Assembly: GCF_019599045.1 (NCBI RefSeq)
Contig: NZ_CP080623.1
Coordinates: forward strand, 1,944,501 to 2,008,500
Direction of reading: 5' to 3'
Source of the DNA: Roseovarius sp. SCSIO 43702
GTDB taxonomy: Bacteria; Pseudomonadota; Alphaproteobacteria; Rhodobacterales; Rhodobacteraceae
DNA: 64,000 nucleotides
The position numbers were made by a program, and so were the translations under genes. Position 1 is the first letter of the stretch. Each line of letters starts with the position of its first letter. This document shows, in pieces, positions 57,505-64,000 of the stretch. The notes beneath the pieces are model-generated. The model was not told the origin of the DNA and searched no databases. It worked only from the letters and a program-made list of their open reading frames with translations.

Positions 57505-58518
57505 ATGACCGACCCCGGACCGTCCCTGACCCAGACACTGCCCGTCTATCGCGCGGCGGTCTTCAACGTCGTGGCCGGCGCAAATCTCGGTGATCCGATC
57601 TCCTTCGCGGCCGAGCTCGACCTCGACGACACCTACGAGCTGCGCGCCGGGGCGACCCCCGTGCGCCTCACGCTCGAAACCCGGCCCGACGGCGGCTTTC
57701 TCGTCGCCTCCGGCAGCCGCGTGGGCGTCCCCGGCAACCGGCTCTGTCTCGACGCCTGCCTCACCTTCATGTCGAGCCAGGGCGCCACGACCGAGATCAT
57801 CGTCATGGTCGAGGTGGACGCGGCGGGCGACGTGGAGCAGGTCTTCGCCCTCCCCCTCGCGCCGCTCGAGGCCAAGATCGACTACACGCTCGTCGGGATC
57901 GACCGGGACAGCGCCCGCACCAAGTTCGCACAGGTGGCCTGCGTCTCCTTCACGCGCGGGACGAGGATCACGATGGCCTCCGGCGCCCAGACCCCCATCG
58001 AGGCGCTGCGCGAAGGCGTCCGGGTGCTCACCCGCGACGACGGCCCGCAGACCGTGCGCTGGATCGGCGCCTCGACCATGCGCGCCACCGGCAGCTTCGC
58101 GCCCATCCGCATCCGCGCGGGCGCGCTCAACAACACCGGCGACCTGCTGGTCAGCCCCGATCACCGCCTCTTCATCTACCAGCGCTCCGACGCGCTGGGC
58201 GCGGGCCGCAACGAGATCCTCGTGCGGGCGCGGCACCTTGTGAACGGCACCACGATCGTGCAGGAGGATGGCGGCTTCGTCGACTATTTCCAGATCCTTT
58301 TCGACGAACACCAGATCATCTATGCCGAGGGGATCGCCGCCGAGACGCTGCTGGTCGACACCCGCACCCGCGCCGCACTGCCGCCCGACCTGGACGAGGC
58401 GCTGAGCCGCAGGATCCCCGGCCACGCCCCCCGGCCGCATCATGAGTTCGAAGTGTCCGAAGCCCTTCTCGACCACCCCGACGCCGCCGAGATGCTGCGC
58501 CGCGCCTCGACGCGCTGA
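57505..58518 (+). CDS. Hint-domain protein
   Basis: 337 residues. The C-terminal ~200 residues form a Hint_2 domain (PF13403): VACVSFTRGTRITMASGAQTPIEALREGVRVLTRDDGPQTVRWIG, then VSPDHRLFIYQ. This fold is related to inteins and Hedgehog autoprocessing domains and is abundant in Rhodobacteraceae. The Cys of VACVSFTRGT sits where the splice nucleophile is found. The N-terminal ~145 residues are not recognised. No signal peptide is seen and the ribosome site before ATG 57505 is weak. Confidence 0.8.
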   Translation: MTDPGPSLTQTLPVYRAAVFNVVAGANLGDPISFAAELDLDDTYELRAGATPVRLTLETRPDGGFLVASGSRVGVPGNRLCLDACLTFMSSQGATTEIIVMVEVDAAGDVEQVFALPLAPLEAKIDYTLVGIDRDSARTKFAQVACVSFTRGTRITMASGAQTPIEALREGVRVLTRDDGPQTVRWIGASTMRATGSFAPIRIRAGALNNTGDLLVSPDHRLFIYQRSDALGAGRNEILVRARHLVNGTTIVQEDGGFVDYFQILFDEHQIIYAEGIAAETLLVDTRTRAALPPDLDEALSRRIPGHAPRPHHEFEVSEALLDHPDAAEMLRRASTR

Positions 58519-58529
58519 GGGTCTGCGCC

Positions 58530-58784
58530 TTACCTGTTGCGCAAGGCTTCGATCAGCTCGTCCTTCGTCATGTCGCTGCGGCCGTCGATGCCGACCTCCT
58601 GGGCCTTGTCATAAAGCTCGTCCTTGCTCCATTCCTCGTAGGGCGGATGCTTCCCGCCCTTCTTCGACGGCTTCATGCTGTCATTGGCCTGCGCATTCGC
58701 GATGCGCGCGGCCTTCTCCTTGGAATAGCCCTGGTCCTTCAGCTCTTCATACGTCTCTTCGTCCTTGATGCTCGGATCGGACAT
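58530..58784 (-). CDS. Small hydrophilic protein with Rho_N-like C-terminus
   Basis: 84 residues. The N-terminal part is EELKDQGYSKEKAARIANAQ, like small plasmid/stress-associated proteins (DUF7218-type). The C-terminal WSKDELYDKAQEVGIDGRSDMTKDELIEALR resembles the Rho termination factor N-terminal helix-extended-loop-helix, a possible nucleic-acid-binding motif. It is 12 bp after the gene at 58797 and likely co-transcribed with it. Confidence 0.7.
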   Translation of the reverse strand: MSDPSIKDEETYEELKDQGYSKEKAARIANAQANDSMKPSKKGGKHPPYEEWSKDELYDKAQEVGIDGRSDMTKDELIEALRNR

Positions 58785-58796
58785 CGTCTTTCCTCC

Positions 58797-59024
58797 TCAA
58801 TCATCCTTCAGGTCATCGACCTGCTTCTTCGCGGTCTTGCCCTTCCCGGTCTTGTAGGCGGGCTTGCGCAGCGCCTCGTTCATGGCCGAGTGGGTCCATT
58901 CCTCGCCCTCTTCCGGCTTGCCGAACGCGTCGTCGGGATTGATCGCGTTGTCGGGCTTGGCGACCGTGTCGTCACTCGCCTTCTCGTCGGCATTGTGTGA
59001 CTGGTCCTTTTTCGGTGTGCTCAT
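58797..59024 (-). CDS. Small disordered hydrophilic protein, function unknown
   Basis: 75 residues, highly charged, with Asp/Glu-rich middle (PDDAFGKPEEGEEWTHSAMNEALRKP) and a Lys-rich end. GGGAG lies 7 bp before ATG 59024, a good ribosome site. Together with the downstream Rho_N-like protein and the divergent stress protein it may belong to a stress-response set. No family name is certain. Confidence 0.6.
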   Translation of the reverse strand: MSTPKKDQSHNADEKASDDTVAKPDNAINPDDAFGKPEEGEEWTHSAMNEALRKPAYKTGKGKTAKKQVDDLKDD

Positions 59025-59172
59025 CTCGCTCTCCCTTGCTTTCGGGGGAAACGCGCGGATTCCACCTGTGGTTCCGCCGCTTGCGGCATTTCAACCCGTT
59101 GCAAAGCCCGGCCTCCTCCTCCATGTCGGTAGCAGGGAGGCGCGCCCTCGAAGAAACATGTGGGAGGTCCCG

Positions 59173-60012
59173 ATGCCGCACACCTATCTCGTCGCAACCG
59201 ACCTGTCCGCCCGGTCCGACCGCGCGTTCCAGCGGGCGGTCATGCTCGCCCGTCAGACCGGCGCCGACCTCGCCCTGCTCGCCATCGTCGACGACGCGGC
59301 GCCCGCCGACGTCACCGACGCGCAGGTCATGGCCAGCGAAAAGGCCCTGAACAGCCTCATCGAGCGGGATTGCAAGGGTCTCGACGTGGACCTGCGGGTG
59401 CGCCCCGGCGACCCCACCGCCGAGATCCTGGCCGAGACGCAAAAGACCGACCCGGCCCTGCTCGTGCTGGGGGTCCACCGGCCCCGCGCCTTTTTCGACG
59501 CGGTGCGCGAAACCACCGGACAGCGGATCACGCGCCTCTCCGCCACGCCCGTCCTGATGGTGAGCGAGCCGGTCAGCGGCCCGCATGAGCGCGTCATCGT
59601 CGCGACCGATTTCTCGCCGGCCAGCGCGGCGGCGGCCAGTCTCGCGGCCGAGCTTTGCCCCGACGCACCGATCACCCCGGTCCACGCGCTGCACATCCCC
59701 TATCGCGGCATGCTCGCCCGGCACGATTCGGGCGCGCTCGAGGCGAGTTTCCGGCGCGAGGCCCGCGAGGCCGACGCCGCCTGGCGCGCCGATCAGACCC
59801 TGCCCGGGCGGATCGGCGAAACCCGCATGGACGCGGGCAGCGCGCACCAGATCCTCGGCGACGAGCTGCGCCGCGGCGGCCCCGCCCTGCTCGCCCTCGG
59901 CGCGCATGGCCGCGTGGGTCAGCAGCGCGCGCTTCTGGGAAGCCTCGTGACCGACCTCATGCGCGATCCGCCCGCCGACCTGCTCATCTGCCGGCCGAGA
60001 CAGGGCGACTGA
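59173..60012 (+). CDS. Tandem universal stress protein
   Basis: 279 residues with two UspA-like domains. Domain 1 is YLVATDLSARSDRAFQRAVMLAR to about residue 135; domain 2 begins ERVIVATDFSPASAAAASLA and has the nucleotide-site loop LGAHGRVGQQRALLGSLVTDLM near its end. Domain 1 has no clear G-2x-G-9x-G(S/T) loop. GGGAGG precedes ATG 59173. It is divergent from two small hydrophilic protein genes. Confidence 0.88.
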   Translation: MPHTYLVATDLSARSDRAFQRAVMLARQTGADLALLAIVDDAAPADVTDAQVMASEKALNSLIERDCKGLDVDLRVRPGDPTAEILAETQKTDPALLVLGVHRPRAFFDAVRETTGQRITRLSATPVLMVSEPVSGPHERVIVATDFSPASAAAASLAAELCPDAPITPVHALHIPYRGMLARHDSGALEASFRREAREADAAWRADQTLPGRIGETRMDAGSAHQILGDELRRGGPALLALGAHGRVGQQRALLGSLVTDLMRDPPADLLICRPRQGD

Positions 60013-60143
60013 TCGCGCCGCGTTCCGCGACCCCGGCGCGTTGGGTGCCGGGGCGCCCGATGTCCTGCATGTCCCGCGCCCTTTCTCGCACGAAACCCGG
60101 GCCTGCCCTTCCCTCGCCGCGGCTCATGCCCTAAATCGCCCCC

Positions 60144-61511
60144 ATGACAGAGACACTCCATATCGTCGGCGGCGGCATGGCCGGCTCCGAAGCCGCCTGG
60201 CAGGCCGCGACCCACGGCATCCCCGTGGTGATCCACGAGATGCGCCCCCATGTGGGCACCTTCGCCCACCAGACCGGCGATCTGGCCGAGATGGTGTGCT
60301 CCAACTCCTTCCGCTCCGACGACGACGAACAGAACGCCGTGGGGCTCCTGCACTGGGAAATGCGCGCCGCCGGCTCGCTCATCATGGAGATGGGCGACCG
60401 CCACCGCCTGCCCGCGGGCGGCGCGCTCGCCGTTGACCGCGAGGCGTTCGCGCGCGGCGTGACCGAGCGGCTCCGCGCCCATCCTCTCGTCTCGGTCGAG
60501 ACCGGCGAAGTCACGACGCTCCCCGCCGAGGGCCACTGGATCATCGCCACCGGCCCGCTCACCTCGGGCGCCCTCGGGCAGGCCATCGCGGCCGAGACCG
60601 GCACCGACCGGCTCGCCTTCTTCGACGCGATCGCGCCAATCGTGCATTTCGACTCCATCGACATGTCCCGCGCCTGGATGCAGTCGCGCTACGACAAGGG
60701 CGAGACCGAGGAAGAGCGCACCGCCTATCTCAACTGCCCGATGGACAAACCCACCTACGAGGCCTTCATCGACGCGCTGCTCGCCGCCGAGAAGACCGAG
60801 TTCCGCGAGGGCGAGACCGCGCAGTATTTCGACGGCTGCCTGCCCATCGAGGTCATGGCCGAGCGCGGACGCGAAACCCTGCGTCACGGCCCGATGAAGC
60901 CCGTCGGGCTCACCAACCCGCATCAGCCCGATGTGAAACCCCATGCCATCGTCCAGCTTCGCCGCGACAACGCGCTGGGCACACTCTACAATATCGTGGG
61001 CTTCCAGACCAAGATGAAATACGGCGCGCAAGCTGCTGTTTTCAGAATGATTCCTGGTCTCGAGAGCGCTCAGTTCGCGCGCATGGGCGGCATCCATCGC
61101 AACACGTTCATCAACTCGCCCACGTTGCTCGACGACCGGATGCGCCTCCGCTCCCGGCCCCATATCCGCTTCGCCGGCCAGATCACCGGCGTCGAGGGCT
61201 ACGTGGAAAGCGCCGCGATGGGCCTTCTGGCCGGGCGCCTTTCCGCGGCACGGCTCGCCGGTCACGAGATCCCCACCGCCCCCCATGACAGCGCCATGGG
61301 CGCGCTCATCCACCACATCACCGGCGGCGCCGAGGCCAAGACCTTCCAGCCGATGAACGTCAATTTCGGTCTCTTCCGCCCCGTCGACGGGCTGAAGGGC
61401 GGGCGCCGCGGCCGCCGCGACCGCTACAAGGCCTATACCGACCGCGCCAAGTCGGCCTGGACCGACTGGCTCTCCGCCTACCCGCTCCGGCAGTCGCTCG
61501 ACGCGGCCTGA
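60144..61511 (+). CDS. trmFO: Folate-dependent tRNA (uracil-5-)-methyltransferase TrmFO
   Basis: 455-residue flavoprotein methylating U54 of tRNA using methylenetetrahydrofolate. FAD motif [25 protein letters not shown], the catalytic Cys in [15 protein letters not shown], and [28 protein letters not shown] are standard. Length fits. A short run of rare AT-ending codons occurs at about 61036-61068. Confidence 0.95.
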   Translation: MTETLHIVGGGMAGSEAAWQAATHGIPVVIHEMRPHVGTFAHQTGDLAEMVCSNSFRSDDDEQNAVGLLHWEMRAAGSLIMEMGDRHRLPAGGALAVDREAFARGVTERLRAHPLVSVETGEVTTLPAEGHWIIATGPLTSGALGQAIAAETGTDRLAFFDAIAPIVHFDSIDMSRAWMQSRYDKGETEEERTAYLNCPMDKPTYEAFIDALLAAEKTEFREGETAQYFDGCLPIEVMAERGRETLRHGPMKPVGLTNPHQPDVKPHAIVQLRRDNALGTLYNIVGFQTKMKYGAQAAVFRMIPGLESAQFARMGGIHRNTFINSPTLLDDRMRLRSRPHIRFAGQITGVEGYVESAAMGLLAGRLSAARLAGHEIPTAPHDSAMGALIHHITGGAEAKTFQPMNVNFGLFRPVDGLKGGRRGRRDRYKAYTDRAKSAWTDWLSAYPLRQSLDAA

Positions 61512-61516
61512 ACTGG

Positions 61517-61537
61517 ACGCCGCCCGGGGGGCGTGGT
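61517..61537 (+). terminator. Possible terminator after trmFO
   Basis: ACGCC pairs with GGCGT around a G/C centre (61517-61534). It shares the 15-bp core CCCGGGGGGCGTGGT with the region after selO. Confidence 0.4.
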
Positions 61538-61548
61538 TAACTGGCCCC

Positions 61549-62163
61549 ATGAGTGACAAGTTTCTGGACCACGTGTATCGTCCCGCAAGCCAGGTCGAGA
61601 CCGACGACATCTACGACCGCTGGGCCGCGACCTACGACGCGGAGCTGACCGAGGCGGGCTATGCCGCGCCCGAACGCGTGGCCCGCGCGCTTGCCCGCCG
61701 CGCCACGCTCGACGCGCCGGTGCTGGATTTCGGCTGCGGCACGGGGCTCTCGGGGCTCGCGCTGCGCGACGCGGGCTTCACCGTGATCGACGGCACGGAC
61801 CCCAGCCAGCCCATGCTCGACGAGGCCGCCGCGAAGGGCGTCTACCGCAACCTCACCCGGCTCGACCTCTCGGCCGATCCCCCACTCGCCCCCGGCGCCT
61901 ACCCGGCCATCGCCGCGGCGGGGGTTCTCGGTGTCGGCGCGGCCCCGCCCGAGACCTTCGACATGCTGATGCGCGCGCTGCCGCGCGATGGCCTGCTGAG
62001 CCTCAGCCTCAACGACCACGCGCTTCAGCACGAACCGGGCTACATGGCCGCGCTCTGCAACTGGCTCGACACCGGCGCGGCGCGGCTCCTGCGCAAGACA
62101 CGGGGCAAGCACTTGCCCGCGCGCGACATCAAGTCCACCGTTTACCTCATTGAAAAAGCGTGA
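61549..62163 (+). CDS. Class I SAM-dependent methyltransferase
   Basis: 204-residue methyltransferase. IYDRWAATYDAEL is followed by the SAM motif VLDFGCGTGLSGLALRDAGF and IDGTDPSQPML. Substrate unknown. It overlaps gluQRS by 4 bp (GTGA), which might hint at a tRNA-related or neighbouring role but does not prove it. Confidence 0.88.
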   Translation: MSDKFLDHVYRPASQVETDDIYDRWAATYDAELTEAGYAAPERVARALARRATLDAPVLDFGCGTGLSGLALRDAGFTVIDGTDPSQPMLDEAAAKGVYRNLTRLDLSADPPLAPGAYPAIAAAGVLGVGAAPPETFDMLMRALPRDGLLSLSLNDHALQHEPGYMAALCNWLDTGAARLLRKTRGKHLPARDIKSTVYLIEKA

Positions 62164-63014
62164 CATTCGCCACCCGTTTCGCCCCATCCCCGACCGGCCC
62201 CCTGCATCTCGGCCACGCCTATTCGGCGCTTCTCGCGCATGACATGGCGCGCGCCGCCGGGGGGCGCTTCCTGCTGCGGATCGAGGATATCGACACCGCG
62301 CGCTCGCGCCCCGAATGGGAGGCGCAGCTTCTCGACGACCTGGCCTGGCTCGGCCTCGCCTGGGACGCGCCCCCGCTCCGCCAGTCCGACCGCCTCTCCG
62401 CCTACGAGGCCGCGCTCGATGCGCTCTGGGATCGCGGGCTCATCTATCCCTGCACCTGCACCCGCGCCGACATCGCCGCCGCGGCCTCGGCCCCGCAGGA
62501 AGGCGCGCCGCTGCACGGGCCCGACGGGCTGATCTACCCCGGCACCTGCCGCAAGCGCCACCCGCGCACCGGCAAGCGGCCCCGGGGCACGGCACTGCGC
62601 CTCGACATGGCCGCCGCCGCGCCGGCCACGGTGGGATTTTTCGAAACCGGCGCCGGTCCGCTGGGCGATACGGGCGCGCAGCTCCACTACCACGCCGATC
62701 TGCGCGACCGGATCGGCGACATCGTCCTGTCGCGCCGGGATTTCCTCGGCTCCTATCACCTCTCGGTGGTGCTCGACGATGCCCACCAGGGCATCACCCA
62801 CGTCATCCGCGGCCGGGACCTCTTCGATGCGACGCCCATCCACGCGCTGCTCCAGCATCTCCTCGACCTGCCCACGCCCATCTACCACCATCACCGCCTG
62901 ATCCGGGACGATACCGGGCGCCGCCTGGCCAAGCGCGACGACGCCCGCGCGATCACCGCCTATCGCGACGCCGGCGCCACCCTGGCCGACATCCGGCGCA
63001 TGGTGGGCCTCTGA
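62160..63014 (+). CDS. gluQRS: Glutamyl-Q tRNA(Asp) synthetase
   Basis: 284-residue GluRS paralogue that attaches glutamate to queuosine 34 of tRNA-Asp. The HIGH-type motif is FAPSPTGPLHLGHAYSALLA, and zinc-binding CTCTRADI plus YPGTC are present. KMSKS is represented by RLAKRDD. The anticodon-binding domain of GluRS is absent, as expected. It starts with GTG inside an overlap with the methyltransferase gene. It uses the product of the queuosine pathway that needs Tgt (40157-41287). Confidence 0.93.
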   Translation: MTFATRFAPSPTGPLHLGHAYSALLAHDMARAAGGRFLLRIEDIDTARSRPEWEAQLLDDLAWLGLAWDAPPLRQSDRLSAYEAALDALWDRGLIYPCTCTRADIAAAASAPQEGAPLHGPDGLIYPGTCRKRHPRTGKRPRGTALRLDMAAAAPATVGFFETGAGPLGDTGAQLHYHADLRDRIGDIVLSRRDFLGSYHLSVVLDDAHQGITHVIRGRDLFDATPIHALLQHLLDLPTPIYHHHRLIRDDTGRRLAKRDDARAITAYRDAGATLADIRRMVGL

Positions 63015-63185
63015 TCGCCGCGCACCCGTCCCCTACCGGGTCAAACACTCAACGCGGAACCGCCGACCCCGAAGATCACGCGGAATAATGCCGCGCCCAC
63101 GTCACAAACTGCCGGGATCGGGCTTTCCCCCGCCGCCAAAACCCCTATCGTCGCGCGCGACACCCCCAGCACCGGAGCACGGGCC

Positions 63186-64000
63186 ATGACCGACACCAAG
63201 GATCCCCTCGTCGTCTTCACCCCCTCGGGCAAGCGCGGCCGCTTCCCCGCGGGCACGCCCGTCCTCACCGCCGCGCGTCAGCTCGGCGTCGATCTCGATT
63301 CGGTCTGCGGCGGGCGCGGCATCTGCTCCAAATGCCAGGTGACGCCGGGATATGGCGAATTCTCCAAGCACGGCGTCACCGTCCACGAGGACGCGCTGTC
63401 CGAGTGGAACGCGGTCGAGGAACGCTACGATCAGAAGCGCGGGTTGAAACCCGGCCGCCGCCTCGGCTGCCAGGCCACGGTGCAGCGCGACGTGGTCATC
63501 GACGTGCCCCCCGAATCCCAGGTCCACCGACAGGTCGTGCGCAAGGCCGCCACCGCCCGCGTGATCGAGATGGACCCCGCCACCCGCCTCTATTTCGTCG
63601 AGGTGGACGAGCCCGACATGCACGAACCCACCGGCGATCTCGAGCGGCTCGCCCGCGCGCTCAAGCGCGAATGGGAGATCCCCGAGATCCGCGCCGATCT
63701 CACGCTTCTCTCCAAGCTCCAGCCGACGCTCCGCAAGGGCAAGTGGCAGGTGACGGTCGCGCTGCACAAGTCCCATCGCGACGCGGTGGCAAGCGTCATC
63801 GAGATCTGGCCGGGCCTGCACGAGGGCGGGCTCTACGGTCTCGCCATCGACCTCGGCTCGACCACCGTCGCGGCGCATCTCACCGACCTCGACACCGGCG
63901 AGGTCAAGGCCAGCTCCGGCATCATGAACCCCCAGATCCGCTTCGGCGAGGATCTCATGAGCCGGGTGAGCTACGCGATGATGAACCCCGGCGGCGATGT
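63186..64000 (+). CDS. RACo-like 2Fe-2S/ASKHA-domain ATPase (partial)
   Basis: The first 271 codons are in the window; the C-terminus lies beyond. The N-terminal ferredoxin domain has Cys41, Cys47 and Cys50 (SVCGGRGICSKC) and Cys95 (RRLGCQA). After a linker, the ASKHA domain begins with YGLAIDLGSTTVAAHLTDL at ~217. This is the COG3894/DUF4445 family, which includes reductive activators of corrinoid proteins (RACo, RamA). Corrinoid-methyltransferase genes are therefore expected to the right, but none is visible. Confidence 0.85.
   Translation, partial: MTDTKDPLVVFTPSGKRGRFPAGTPVLTAARQLGVDLDSVCGGRGICSKCQVTPGYGEFSKHGVTVHEDALSEWNAVEERYDQKRGLKPGRRLGCQATVQRDVVIDVPPESQVHRQVVRKAATARVIEMDPATRLYFVEVDEPDMHEPTGDLERLARALKREWEIPEIRADLTLLSKLQPTLRKGKWQVTVALHKSHRDAVASVIEIWPGLHEGGLYGLAIDLGSTTVAAHLTDLDTGEVKASSGIMNPQIRFGEDLMSRVSYAMMNPGGD

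Overview
The window looks like a chromosomal segment of a Rhodobacteraceae (roseobacter-group) alphaproteobacterium. This rests on very high GC with strongly GC-biased third codon positions, on family choices (class II DAHP synthase, TrmFO, fused MrpA/B antiporter, long PstA with an N-terminal extension, Fur/Mur-type regulator, SelO, GluQRS) and on dense operons with ATGA/GTGA overlaps. Genus is an inference. No rRNA, tRNA, CRISPR array, prophage or insertion sequence was found. About 57 genes are supported, and most long ORFs opposite real genes are GC-driven shadows.

Left part (1-14.8 kb): the start of a dioxygenase-like gene is divergent from a LysR regulator and a D-2-hydroxyacid dehydrogenase. 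A LysR regulator follows, convergent with a three-gene 2-aminoethylphosphonate-type ABC importer (binding protein, ATPase, fused permease). A 650-bp AT-richer gap leads to a complete mrp Na+/H+ antiporter operon (A/B fusion, C, D, E, F, G) and a GNAT acetyltransferase.

14.9-27.4 kb: glutaryl-CoA dehydrogenase is divergent from its likely LysR regulator. Next comes the phosphate regulon, transcribed leftward: yicC, gmk, gamma-carbonic anhydrase-like, phoR, then a clear triple Pho box, pstS, pstC, pstA, pstB, phoU, phoB. A PAS-domain protein is read in the opposite direction.

27.4-41.3 kb: a ccdAB-like toxin-antitoxin cassette lies between two inverted copies of a ~50-bp terminator-like element. 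Then come class II DAHP synthase, a GlxA/AraC regulator, a PQQ-type sugar dehydrogenase, the isoprenoid operon xseB-ispA-dxs, an APH-fold kinase, lon with a heat-shock-type promoter, a 22-residue hydrophobic microprotein candidate, an unknown membrane protein and tgt.

41.4-54.5 kb: an MscS channel, a RimB-RimK fusion, SufT and an A-type Fe-S carrier, a TfoX-N protein, tpiA, a nucleoside hydrolase, GNAT, SelO, a CPA1 antiporter and a Fur/Mur regulator. The tat operon (leftward) is tatA, tatB with a histone-H1-like tail, a truncated TatC-like gene, tatC and a DUF815 ATPase. The extra TatC-like subunit is the most unusual item in the window.

54.6-64 kb: two short-chain dehydrogenases flank an orphan ABC ATPase. 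They are followed by a Hint-domain protein, two small hydrophilic proteins divergent from a tandem universal stress protein, trmFO, a methyltransferase, gluQRS, and the start of a RACo-like 2Fe-2S/ASKHA ATPase cut by the window edge.
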